NCBI GenBank assembly: GCA_963969595.1 | Contig: OZ018414.1 | Span: 15,235,660 to 15,299,659 of the forward strand | Reading direction: 5' to 3' | Length of the DNA: 64,000 bases | Source of the DNA: Neckera pumila | Taxonomy: Eukaryota; Streptophyta; Bryopsida; Hypnales; Neckeraceae | Shown here: one piece after another, positions 23,406 through 35,362 of the stretch | Layout: the number at the start of each line of letters is the position of its first letter | How positions within the stretch are numbered: the stretch's first letter is position 1 | Made by a program: the position numbers and the translations under genes | Notes under the pieces: model-generated | Database searches by the model: none | What the model was told of the DNA's origin: nothing | The model's input: only the letters and a program-made list of their open reading frames with translations

Positions 23406-26400
23406 CTAAGCCTGGTCTGCAACTTTTAACTCCGGTATAACAGTGTCTACCTCCAATTTTTTCTCCTCTACTGCTGCACTTTCTCTTGCTCCCTTGTTGA
23501 CCTCCGCGCCTTCATTTGGGTTTAGTAATCTTCCCACTTCCTGGTACGGGATACAATTTATATCAGTTCCAAGAAGAATCACCACCCTGTCAAACCATGA
23601 AGGTATGCTGACTAGTCAGTGTAAATGTGTCAAGAAATCTTTAGTTCAGAACGAAAGTGTCATAACCCGTAATGTTTCATTCAACGCGACCCCTTTAAGG
23701 CGACGCCTTCAATGGATCTCTTACGCGCTCTTGATTCAACATACAACTCATGGACTAGATAATCTTCGACAAGGTTTGGAATAGAATGCTAACACTCTTG
23801 AGCCAGTTGGAAGACCATCCTTCTAGGAGAAACCCATGTGTATGATAACGTGGAACCAGAAGAATGGTGGAGAGAATAGTAGAGACGATGGTGGAACAAT
23901 CAAATGGCTAGGAGAAAAAGGAAAGAACTTGCAGATGCCAAAAAGTATTTAAGTGTAAAAAGATTCTTTGTAGGAGATGGTACCATGCATCTATTCCACA
24001 GTCAAAGTGTTGGTTGAAAGCTACATATTGAGTAAAAAAAAGAGAAACTACAAGCAAGTAGGGTCAGTAGTACCTTCAACTCTGTAGCAAACTCACTCGG
24101 AACGACCTTGGTATCCAAAAATGTTTGAATTTCTTTTATGGTCTTTTCCCTATCCTGCAACACCATCCCCCATTCCGCATTGACACCACACTCAGTACAC
24201 AAAAAAATAAATTAGACAAGTGCTGAGAATAGAAGAAGCCAGAGTGAAAGCTGTCGGTTCCAAAAATAGAAGCGATTATGTTCTAAGAAAACTTCACTTA
24301 GGGACAAGTATGTTGGAGACAAAGAATTGGGGCTCAGAATTGAACGGGGTGGTATTTAGAAAGAAGCAGGAAAATATCGCAGCACAAATTGCAAGCTCTG
24401 CCACCCCCTAATTGATATCATAGTGTCATACAGTATATCTTGTTCAAGTTTGGTCATTTTCCCTCTGGCATTTGCAACAGAAAGTGGAGTCAGAGTCGTG
24501 AACTCACATCCGCGAACATGAACTTCCTTGCAAAGATCTGTATGAACGCAGCTGACCCCAGTAACTGTAATACTGTTTCTGCCTGTATAGTCCATTAACA
24601 GAACACTCATTAAGAGCCAATCTCTTCAAAAACTCCATAACATACTCAGTTGTTCAATAAGAGCATTGCATTTGTTCTACAAGAGCATTCATCTTGCAGT
24701 TCATTGACAACACATTAAAAATTAGGGTATGATTGGATTCAATCAGATTAGTGAACAGTCCGCTACTTTTGCTCGCTCACACATGTCAATTTGCGAGGTA
24801 TAGTCAGGGAGCTCTTGTAGGACAAAACATGAATCACGAAAAGTCATTAATGTGAGAGATATCTTTCCTCAAAATTCTTGTATTTAAGACGTTAGAGGAT
24901 GCGCATCTAAGAAAGAACAAGACAAAGCATCAGAGCATCTTGAATGACCTAAATCGTCCTTGAATTAGGGGCTCTTTTCAAGAATTTTAGGCTAGAAACG
25001 ATGTTGCTGATACTTATCAGAGAAAATGCGAAGTGGTCAAGGGATAGGCCAGACCTCAGAGAAGACGGCAATACCAATGCCAGCAGCTGCAACTGCTCCT
25101 AACGTCGCCGGAACAAGGTTTGGATTCTCCTGCAAGCCAACAGTAGTCAGGGATTCATCACTTTCAAGCTTTCAAAGGTTGTCAAACCTTCTTTGTGCCA
25201 CATTTGTAAAAACTGCACACGAGGTACAATAATGACACAATCAAGCAAAATCCTTTCTTTAAATGGGTTGTGAGTTTCAAGGGTTGGCAACCGCCAGCCC
25301 CTTTATTATGCAGTCCTTTGAAGTTCATGCTATGAATTTTAGGGAATTGGCGATCTCCAAGCAAGCTTTTCAGTTTTTTTTGCCTGAAGGACAAAACTAC
25401 CGTACTGTGCAAATAGCACGTGCAGTTTCAATTAAGAAAAACAGCAACAAGGAAATGAGAATGGGAGCAGCACAATTGTACCGAGCCAGAGAGGACATTC
25501 TTGAGGCCGTCAATGTTGAGACTAAAGCCCTTCTTTGGTTCCAACCACGGCAACTCACTCCTCTGCAAGGGCATTCGGATCACATCAAATTCCAAAAATC
25601 AAAGCTTAACCCCTGAAAACCAAGGATTCATGGTTTCAAAACGACCAATTCGATGGCTCACATTATACGACATACAATTCAAAAGGGGTTAAATTTTTAT
25701 ACCACCAGAACCTTTGAAGAAAATTGCATGTGTAGGTCAAAAAATAAACAAAATTGGACAAAATAAAGTCCCCCGAACGACCAACTCAAAACGGGCTAAA
25801 AAAATACCACGTGCAATGCATCTAATATTTTTCAATGAAACAAAGACAAAAGGCAGCGATCAAATAATCCCTATAAGTCCAAGGTCTCATTTTCCTTAAA
25901 TGACCAATACGATTACTCGTATTTTAAACTGTTCATATTGTAAAAAAGGCAATTCGAATGGAGACAAATCTTATATCACCATTGTCAGCAAAGAACATTG
26001 CATGTGTTACTCAAAAAATAAACAAAAGTGGACACAAGAGTCCCCATGCAACCTACTCAACAGAGTTAACAATCAGAAAAGGGTTAACAATCAGAAAACC
26101 GAAGAACAGAGACAGAGGAAATTTGCACCACCTCCCAACTAATTCGATTGATCACATTGTGTGAAAATAATAGAATTTCAGATGGAGCCAAATCTTATAT
26201 CACCAGAATCAGCGAACAACACTGCATGCGTTGCTCAAACAACAAATAAAATTGGACAAAAGCAAGTCCCCCAAAGACCACCTCAAAACTGCTAAAAACA
26301 ATCATGCACCCAATTAAGGGTTAACAATCAGAAACCCGAAGACCAGAGACCAGAGTCGGGAATTGCGCAACCTCCGAACCAATTCGACTGATCGTAGAAG

Positions 26401-27657
26401 AACACAGATGGGACCAAATCTTATATCACAAGAGTCAATTCAAAGCATTGCATGCGTTGCTCCAAAAACAATTCAAGTTGACCAAAAGAAAGTTCCCCCA
26501 AAGACCTAATCAACTCCTAAAAAAACCCAGAGAACAAACACAAAGAGGATGTGTGCAACCTGCCATTCTTCGACGCCTCCAGTAATAGCAAACGCCTTCT
26601 CAAATCCACTGTTCGCCAGCAGCTGCGCAACCGCCGGAGCATTTCCATCCACCTCATCGAAAATGTAAAGCGTGGTATTCTCCGCATCTCGGTACTTCGC
26701 CAACACTTTGTCCACAAAGGAGCTATCCTCGGATTTGTACGCCACCTGCACCACAACTCTCCAATGAAGCTAAATTCCGCAAGCAACTTCTAATGTAAAG
26801 TCTCCACTCAACACACATGTGAACTTTGAGCCTTTGCCTACAGCAATCGAGAACCTGGTGTCGAAGAAGAAAATTTGTACACATTTAATCTGTGTTAAGC
26901 TAAGAATCAGTTGCAAAAAAAAGAAATGTCAAAAGATCATCACACTTCCCACAAATCAGAGTTCATCTGTATGGTCAATGGAGCATCATCTAATGTACTG
27001 TATGGTAAATGGAGTTTCTACCTTATCACAAATAATTCGAATAGCAACAATTCTAGCGACATTTCCAGCTACAAATCGAATAGCAACAATTCTAGTGACA
27101 AACCATTCTAGAAACAAACCATTTGAATTTCACCGTGTCAGTTTCGAAATTTTTGCACATTTGAGAGCCCCCACCTTCACGAGCTTCTTGCGAAGAGATT
27201 TGAGATTGGGGCTGCCGGAAGCTTTTGCGTCCTCTCGCGCCCGAATGTCAAGCAACTGCGCATTCGGTTCTGCAAGCGCAGTAAACGCCACGAGCGGAGA
27301 CGCCGACCCGAACGATTGCGGGTTCAAGAAACGAAACGCGATCAAGGGCACCGCCACCGCCGCAGCCACCCCTGCGAACAACACCGCCGCGTTGCTGGTG
27401 AAATCGATGGCGCCATCGGCTTGGACAGTTTCTGTTTGACTGATGAAGTCGTTGTAATCCACTGCCAGCGATGGCGGAACGGACGCGATGAGAGAGCCGA
27501 AGAGCGTGGTCACGAAACCCGAAGGCTGAAATTGTACAATTGACGACGAACTTGGACACGATTTGGACGACTTGAACGATTTGGACGACGAGGAGCTACA
27601 CTGCGAAATTATGGAACAGGACGAAGAAGCTAACGCTACTCCAGGCAAGACCTCCAT
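23406..27657 (-). CDS. TROL: TROL-like thylakoid rhodanese-domain protein, without the FNR-binding tail
   Basis: Seven coding exons (minus): 27657-27175, 26745-26560, 25562-25482, 25129-25055, 24582-24508, 24154-24074 and 23540-23406. All introns are phase 0 with GT-AG ends; the product is 371 aa. The Ser-rich N-terminus (about 1-60) looks like a chloroplast transit peptide. A hydrophobic segment lies at about 90-110, then an inactive rhodanese domain to about 223. A second hydrophobic region (about 255-298) contains LQLLGSAAFIQIFARKFMF and leads into DREKTIKEIQTFLDTK. These blocks line up in order with Arabidopsis TROL (STR4), which tethers ferredoxin-NADP reductase to the thylakoid. The catalytic Cys position is Asp (about residue 191, in YIFDEVDGN), as in TROL. 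The C-terminus ends soon after the helical segment. The Pro-rich region and Ser/Pro ITEP motif that bind FNR in TROL are absent, so FNR tethering is doubtful. STR4A-type paralogy is possible. Confidence 0.88.
25610..25688. repeat. Minimal TTAA-flanked sequence in TROL intron 2
   Basis: TTAA (25606-25609) plus CCCCTGAAAACCAAGG, and AAAAGGGG plus TTAA (25689-25692), enclose 79 bp. The ends resemble the larger TTAA family, but with so little sequence this may be chance. Confidence 0.3.
25690..26560. repeat. Tandem repeat, about four diverged units of about 240 bp, in TROL intron 2
   Basis: Each unit carries the phrases CAAATCTTATATCAC, GCATTGCATG.GTTGCTC and AAATTGGACAAAA..AAGTCCCCC, at about 25700, 25970, 26190 and 26410. 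The last unit runs right up to the splice donor of exon 2. Sequences resembling the donor region (CAACCT on plus) recur at the matching place in earlier units. Confidence 0.75.
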
Positions 27658-28343
27658 GGCTATGGAAGAGAAGCAACACTGCTCCGGAAAATTTTGTACA
27701 TATAGAATACACGACCCTAAGTTACATGAGGAATTGGGCACTTGAAAGGAAATCTCAAAATTGCCACGCCGTGAGGCATGAGTGAGACGAGAAAGTGGGC
27801 AGAGATGGGTTTATCCATTCCCTGTAGAAAATCTCTTTTTTTCCTACGTGGCGCTTTCATTCCGTAAGTATCGTGATGCACTTGTGCGCTTGGTCTTTTT
27901 TAGGGTTTTGCCGATGATGGCCTCTTGGTTTGTCTCAAAGCTAAACGAAGTGCTGTGTTCTTCGCTGCATGATAATAATACTGGAGTCGCTTGTGTTGAT
28001 GAGGCACGGCTTATTAGATGAAACCCACAAACATTTCAAAAGTGCTTGGTCTTTCCGTAGCTTTTATATACAACCATTATCAACCTTTCGTGTGCCGGGC
28101 ATAACTTGTACGAACATGTACTGTACAACACTGTTTTCAATTTGTTTCTTTCATGTGCAATCGAAACTCGAAAAGCGAACGACTACTGTTGTCTTTACTC
28201 CGACGGGCGGTGCTTTCACTCAAACTTTTCGTTATTTAGGGTTTAGGTGTTCATAGAATGGGTGCTAGCGCTTACAATTGCAGCTAAGTTAGAATAAATT
28301 AAGACAGAGCGAGTGGAAGAGACCGGAACCTCGCTCGTCGACA
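27658..28343. promoter_or_regulatory. Shared head-to-head promoter region of TROL-like and POLH genes
   Basis: The two start codons are 686 bp apart and point outward. The plus strand shows a telo-box-like TTTAGGGTTTAGG (28235-28247), a second TTTTTAGGGTTTT (27896-27908) and a G-box/ABRE-like ACGTGGC (27846-27852). AAACCCTAA-type motifs are common in promoters of plant replication and ribosome genes. A weak TATA-like TCTATATG lies near 27700 on the minus strand. No ORF here looks real. Confidence 0.55.
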
Positions 28344-31300
28344 ATGCCCGTGTCGAGACGCGATTCGGGTGACACCCGAGTCATCGCGCATCTGGATCTG
28401 GATTGCTTCTACGTGCAAGGTTGGGTTCTGATCTCTCCAAGCATTAGCACATGCATGTTTCTGACCCCGTCACTCAAAGTTATAGCAAGCATGTTATAAA
28501 CCGCTTCCTTTAACATTTTCAAACCATGTTCAAACCCCATAACTTTCTTGAATTGGAAGGCAGGCAGGTCCTTCGACATATATTCTTGTTATATTGACTC
28601 ACAATACATGGGCAAGCTTGCATTCAAGACGTTCTATAGTGAAAGCGAAAGGAACCTTGATTCATTCGAAGCAAGCCTGCCTTGAAGTTCAAGAATGCTA
28701 GGCATGGGAAGTACTTGAACGTTCGAAGGTTTCAAATTATGTGTATGAATGGCATTTACAGCGATTTCTGAAGTTTTTCATAGAATGGCATTGACAGAGT
28801 TGTTGCTCACGGATTAATTACTTGCTGTCTTTGTTGTTTGGTGTAGTGGAGCAGCGGAAGCGGCCCGAGCTGCGAGGGAAGCCCGTTGCGGTGGTGCAGT
28901 ACAATCCGTGGAAAGGCGGAGGCCTGATTGCTGTCAGCTACGAAGCGCGCAAATGCGGCGTCCTTCGCTGCATGCGGGGTGACGACGCCCAAAAGATTTG
29001 CCCCGAGATTGAGCTTCTGCGCGCGCCGTGGGCCGATGGAAACGCGCCTGTCAATTGGTACCGCGATGCCGGCACTGAGGTAAGGGCAAGGCATGTTTCT
29101 CAATTGCAAGGTTCTCTTCCTTTCTTTCCTGTTGCGCGATTCTGAGGCTCAAGTTATGTGAAAATAATAACTCGATGTAGAGGTTCAAGCTTCGCTTGAG
29201 AATCACTCTTTTATTGCAGAATGCTAGTCTCGCTCTCTCGTGTTTTTTTCTCAGAAGAGGTATCATAGAGTGCGTGAGTTCTATTGCAAGGTTCTCTTTC
29301 TTTCTTTCCTGTTGCGCGATTCTGAGGTTCAAGTTCTTGTCGAAAACAATAACTCTGATGTAGAGTTTCAAGTTTCTCTTTTCTTGCGGAATGCTAGTCT
29401 CGCACTCTCTTTTTTTCCACTGAAGAGGAGTCAATGTGTCATAGAGTGCGTGAGTACTATTGCAAGGTTCGCTTTTTTCTTTCCTGTTGCGCGCTTCTGA
29501 GGCTGAAGTTCTTGTCGAAAATACTAATTCCGATGTAGAATTTCAAGCCTCCTTTGAGAATCACTCTTTTCTTGCGGAATGCAAGTCTCGCACTCTTTAT
29601 TTCCCCGCAGAAGAGGTGTCAACGTGTCATGGAGTGCATGACTTCAATTGCAAGATTCTCTTTCTTTCTTTCCTGTTGTGCGCTTCGGAAGGTCAAATCC
29701 TTGTCAGAATTACTAATTATCATATATAGAGTTTCAAGTCTCGCTTAAGAATCGCTCTTTTCTTGCGGAATGCTAGTCTCTTACCCTCTTTTTTCCACAG
29801 AAGAGGTGTCAATGAGTGCGTGAGTTCTGTTGCAAGATTCTTTCTTTCCTGCTGCGCGCTTCTGAGACTGAAATTTTTTGTCGAAAATACTAAGTCTACT
29901 GTACAGTTTCAAGTCTGGCTTTAGAATGATTCTTTTCTTGTGGAATGCTAGTCTCGCACCCTCTTTTTTTCAGAGAAGAGGTTTCATGGAGTGCGTGACT
30001 TCAAGTGCAAGATTCTCTTCTTTCTTTCTCGTTCTTTCTTTCTTACCATAGAATGATTCTTTCCTTGTGTGATTTGAGCCTCAAATTCTAGTTTACAATA
30101 CTAGCCTGAATGTGGAGTTTTGGAGGCTTGCTTGAGAATTACCCTCTTAATAATTTCGCGGAATGTAAGTCTTGCACTCTGACACTCTTTAGGCAACCCG
30201 CAGTTTTGCTTTCTTTCTTTACATCAGTTTTTGAAACCCGAATTCTTGTCAATACTAGCCCTTCTTCCGGAATACGAAGTTGTACACTGAGAAGTGTATG
30301 CATGACTTGGCTAAACGACTATGGCCACCGATCTCTGAATGGAAATGTGGCTGTTTACACTGACTCATAGTGATCTCCAACCTCCTACTTTGTATCAGAA
30401 ATTCATACATGGTGATACAAAAATTGATCTCGACAGATTTGACTCTCGTATCCAAAGTCCTCTTTGCAGCTTTTTACATCTCCCAAGAATCACACTCCAA
30501 ACAAGTAACAATACTATGATTCAAGAATCTCTTGCAATATATCTCTGAGTATTTGAAATCGATCAGCTTCTGGTGGTAGATTGGCACCTAAATTGGATCT
30601 TTCTAGACCTTTTACTGCTAAGAGGAGAGAGATTTGGATTTGGGGGCGTCAGATTTTGCATCAAAAAAACCCGAATATTATTTATTTTATTTTATTTTAT
30701 TTTAGATCTCAATTTTTTTTCACAATTTTCCCTTTTTCATCTTGCCTGCTACTATTCAAGAGGAAACTCGTAGAATATAAACACTGATTCTGGGTTTATA
30801 GCAAACAGGTGGTGACGGTTCTGTCACGTGGAGGGGTTTGCGAGAGGGCATCGATTGACGAGGTGTATTTGGACATCACGGAAGCTGCCGCTGCCAGATT
30901 ACTCAAGGACTTTCCCTTCACGGTTGAGTCTCTTTCAGAGGAAGCTCGCAAATCGCACATCCTAGGCCTTGAAGAGGTACAGTAACTACTTTGTTTCTAC
31001 AGCTAGTGCGTAACATTCTTTAGCAAGGGGGAGGATGCACCCTCTCTTGAGGCAAAAAAATGTAGAGTTTGAAAAAGCAAGAGTTAGCAATTTTATCGAT
31101 TACTAAACGTCGAATTCTTATAGACACAGTAAGAATCAATACACTGATTCCGGTTCTTCCGATTATCAACAGGTGTTCTGATTATTGGTGGCCAATGTGG
31201 TATAGGATGATGCAAATGCCATGACAGCAGGTGATTGGCTTTGTCAAAAGGACGCTCCTCGGTGCGATGCGCTGCTCTCATGTGGGGCTGTTATTGTTGC

Positions 31301-34300
31301 CGAGCTTCGAGCAGCAGTTTTAGCAGAGACGCAGTTCACATGCTCAGCGGGTATCGCTCACAACAAGGTATGCTGCAAACCCTGTGGACGCTACTGTCCT
31401 CTTGTAATTTGTTACAACTGAATTCATTAAAGTGCACTTTTAATTAAAGTTCACATTAAGAGAAAATTCTTATCATCCAAGTTTTGCACATAATTTATCA
31501 TCGAAGACATTGGAAAGGGGGTGGATGGGCGTCTGCCCTTGAACTTTAATTCCCCTATAGGTGTAATATTGAAGATTGTATAGGTGAAAGGGATAATCAA
31601 GTAAAAAGAGTACACATGACTGTGCACTTTAAACAATTCGGTGATAATGTATCAATACAGGGTATGTTGAATGTTATACAAACAATTGGTTCTCAAGGCA
31701 ATCAAGCTCTGAATGAAACTTCATTAGTGTTACCCGTTCCATGATTTTAAATGTGAAACAATGTTAGAATCACAAATGTTATTTCCATAGGTGGGCTGGA
31801 ATGATGATGCGATCTTAAGCGGTGGGTTTACTTCTTGTATGGGGATGACAGATGTTGGCCAAGCTCACAAGCGGCATGCACAAGCCCGCTCAGCAAACTG
31901 TAATACCCGCATCTTATGTTCCTACACTACTGGCATCACTACCACTGAAAAAGATGTGAGTTACTCTGTCTCCATGCTAATGTACTGAAAATGTTTGTTT
32001 TGGATCAAGGAATATTGTCCAAATAGAATTCCCTGATGACAGGTTCCGACTCTGGCCTTCTTAGCTTGTTGGTGGATTCAAACTGCAGACTAACTCCAGA
32101 GATATCTGAACCCCATAGTGGCCTTGCTGCAATTGAAAGCCCAGTCTGGAAGTCACTAGTCGATTATAGTAACTTTCAAAACATATTTTTACCATTCCTT
32201 AATGTAGGACATGATTTCTTCCATCTATTGATACATTTTTCTACCTTAATTGGAACTTCTTAAATGATTATTTCAATATGAAAGTATCCATTGGGCCATT
32301 GGGGCACTTAGGGAATGAACCGAACACCGAAACGCAGAGCTTTAAGAATGATAGAGGTTAGCATACGCTTGACAGGTGTCTATCTGTGGGATTCTTATCG
32401 CTGTAGTCAGCGGCTAGGGGGCAAGCTTGGAAAAGCCTTGCAGGAGGATCTTGGTGTGAAAACCCCGGGTGACCTGCTGCCGTTCTCACAGCTCAAACTG
32501 CAAGAGTTATACGGTGTTAATGCTGGGTATGTAAGCTTCATTTACTTACCCTTACCACCAATGTTGCAGGTTGTACTTTCTTTTTTCCAATGATGTACTT
32601 GACCACCCTCCTAAAAGCTTCATAAAATATTCCGTTTAACACGTGCAGATATTTTGGCGATTTAGGCACTTAGGGGCTAATATCTCTTGGGTGTTCCATT
32701 GCAGCGTTTGGAAGGCTTTGAGTGATGTATCAAATTTTCTGTTGCACTTTGCAGGACTTGGTTATGGAACATGGCGCGGGGTAAAAATGGAGACGAGGTC
32801 CAAGGTCGTGTTCTTACGAAAAGTCACAGTTGTAGTAGAGCATTTCCAGGTCCAAAAGCACTCACGAGCATGACTTCGGTGAGTTTGATAGATCCTGCCT
32901 TTTCAACTATCTAGAATTAAATTTGTTATTTAATGACATCTCTTTCTAAGTGCAGCTTGTATCATTGCCAGTTTGCCTTGTTCAGACCTTGTACATGCTG
33001 CAATATTATCTGGACAGCACAGAATTCACTAGTAATCCATCCAGGGTATTCTAGAAAACTTAACCGTGTTAAACCATGCCAACTGTAACTTTATTTAAGG
33101 TATTTCCTATTGTAGATCCGAACATAGAGTGTTCGTTTTCTACTAGTGACTAGAGTTTGGTCGTTCTGGACAAACTTGAGATAATTATGAGGCCATACAA
33201 AAAACGGAGGGCTGTGTAAGGTTCTGAATGTCGCAGCTAAAGTCGCCGTGGCTCGTGGCTGCTGAAGTTATGTGCTTACTTTCGTCAAATTTTTGTTTCT
33301 ACGATATATTGGATTGCAGGTCATGCATTGGCTTGGAGAGCTGGGTGACCGACTTCAAGAGCAGCTTGATCTGGACTTGGAGTTACACAACCGAACAGCA
33401 AAACTTCTTGTGTTCCATGCAACAGTTCATCTGGTTAGCGAAGCTGAACTTTTCTCCCACAAATACGTAGCGATCAGCTCTGAGTAGTATGTCTACTTGT
33501 TGTTTTCCATATCTTGAGTCCTATACTCCAGAATTGATTATAGTATCTTGCCTACTGCAGCGTGGAAGGAGTCACCCTTCGAAGAAATTTCCATCAAAAT
33601 CATGCCCTCTGCGCTACGGGAAAGAAAAAATTCTGGCAGATACTCGCATGCTTTTTGAACGTGGTCTCCGGGACTTCTGTCCTTCGAATCAAAGCCTTTC
33701 TCCTGCCAAGGAAAGTGGTAGCAAGAGCTGCAATTGGGCAGTCACACTTCTTTCTATCGGAGCAGGGGATATATCAGCTGTACCGACGGTGAGTTGTGTA
33801 TACAGCGCTTCATTGCGACATGCAATTTTTGAGTTAAATTCTAACAACGTGTTATGTCATTGCGCTAATATATAATAAGTTGAAGTGCTTGTTTTCCAAG
33901 ATCATGCATTTGAGGCACAACGAATCACCTATATGCTCTGATTCTTGCAGAACTCTTTTTAATTCTCCTGCTAAATAGAGTTAATGGATCGGTCTTACCC
34001 TTACTTTTCCCCTTGTCTTTCACTTTTGATCTCCTATAATTGAGTGTAAGTGATTCAATGGAGTACACTCTATACTAATTGTGCCCTTACTAAATCAAAT
34101 TTTCAATCAAATTGAGCATTGGAGGGGTACACAAAAAGAGATCTGAGGGACGGAAGATGAAAATCAGTTTACCCTCACTTTTGTTTTGTGTCTCCACTTG
34201 CACCTCATTAAATGAATTTAATTGATGGTTCAATACAGTATTTTGTAGTGTAGTAGACTAATTGCACCTCTGCATATTCAATCTTTGATCAAATCTGACG

Positions 34301-35362
34301 CTGGAGTTCCACAACATTAGATACAAAGATTGGGAGATAAAAGTGAGGGTGAAATTCGAAACTGGTAACGGAAGTGTTTTCATTGTCGATTGATTTCCGG
34401 GATGCATGTTTGGGATCATAACAAGGATGTTAACTTTTTAATTGAATACTGTATGCATTGCTTGTTATCTGACTCTGTTGGTTTTGACTTGACAGGGAGT
34501 GAACCCTATTAGTAGCTTCTTCGCAATACCGTCCCGGTCAAATATTCCAGAGGCAAAGCGGTCCTCCAGTCCTCGCTCAACATCCTCGTCAGAACTAGAA
34601 CCTGGTGAACACCAATATCAAACAATTGAAGAATCTGAAATTGGATCTAGCTCGAAAACACCTGCCGCTAATGACCTCGAAGAAATTGCAGATCTCCTCT
34701 CGGATGATATCGTCAATGATGTGGGCAGTGGATCTTTGAAACCTTGCAGTTTGGAGGAGCCAACTAGTTGTCGAAACTTTTTCCCAGATGATGATGAAGT
34801 AGATGTACAGTGTACTCCAGTTTTTGGTTGCATTGGCAGACCTGTGCAATCGAAGAGCCATTTTCAGTTATTCGAAAGTGATGAACGGAACTCTATCCAG
34901 GACGGGAGCATTAGAAGTGCAAGTCCTTCTGAAAATTTTGAGTCAACGTTGATACAATGCTCACCAGTAGAGCATTCTATTTCTGTTCCACCTCTTGACC
35001 CTCTTGAAGATGTAAGGCTCGACCCTCCTGAAGTGGGTAGAGGGAAGGCCTCGTGTGTTATGCAACTGAGGTTGCCAATTTCAACTGAAACTGAAGTACC
35101 TCTCAGTACTGGCACCAGTCCTGCCAAACCAAGCTCAGCATCCAAATTGAAAGATCTCTGGCAGCGTAACGTCGCCACGCAGGCACCTAGCGGTTTGAAG
35201 AGAAGGTGGGAGTACAAGCAAGAGGAGATTGATGAAGAGGTTTTGGCCCAACTGCCAGCTGAGATTCAGATGGAGCTTCGAAACTCTTTGAAACTAAACC
35301 GACCTCAACAGCGTCCCACAAAGCACCCAAGTATCAGTGATTTCTTCCCATCTTCCAAGTAG
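28344..35362 (+). CDS. POLH: DNA polymerase eta (Y-family translesion polymerase)
   Basis: Ten exons: 28344-28419, 28847-29079, 30809-30976, 31206-31367, 31852-31955, 32407-32526, 32755-32878, 33320-33433, 33561-33788 and 34496-35362. All junctions are GT-AG with matching phases; the product is 731 aa. Eta inserts AA opposite thymine dimers in the nucleus and protects against UV. Signature blocks: HLDLDCFYVQVEQRKRPELR (catalytic Asp about 18), RASIDEVYLD (Asp120, Glu121), ETQFTCSAGIAHNKMLAKL (fingers/palm) and GKLGKALQEDLGV with ELYGVNAG (thumb HhH). The little-finger domain follows, containing KKFPSKSCPLRYG. The tail has a ubiquitin-binding motif at about 687-707 (IDEEVLAQLPAEIQMEL) and PCNA-interacting-box-like ends: NPISSFF near 446 and SISDFF near 722-727, both without the usual Gln. 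Length is close to plant eta (about 670 aa) with a longer linker. The ATG at 28344 starts right before the conserved block and is the only good start. Confidence 0.95.
29095..30030 (+). repeat. Tandem repeat, about five units of about 180 bp, in POLH intron 2
   Basis: Units start with TTGCAAGGTTCTCTT (about 29104, 29284, 29460, 29648 and 29829, with a partial unit at 30006). Each contains CTTGCGGAATGCTAGTCTCGC and a stretch ending in AGAGTGCGTGAGT. The array starts only some 20 bp inside the intron and makes up more than half of it. Spacers are not unique, so this is not an array of the CRISPR kind. Confidence 0.9.

Noticed and set aside
24356..24610. 84-codon minus-strand frame inside the TROL-like gene
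   Set aside because: The neighbouring frame at 24582-24508 gives the conserved LQLLGSAAFIQIF exon with proper splice sites, so this frame is out of register.
29095..30030. CRISPR-like array
   Set aside because: Repeats of about 180 bp without unique spacers, in a plant intron, are ordinary tandem repeats.
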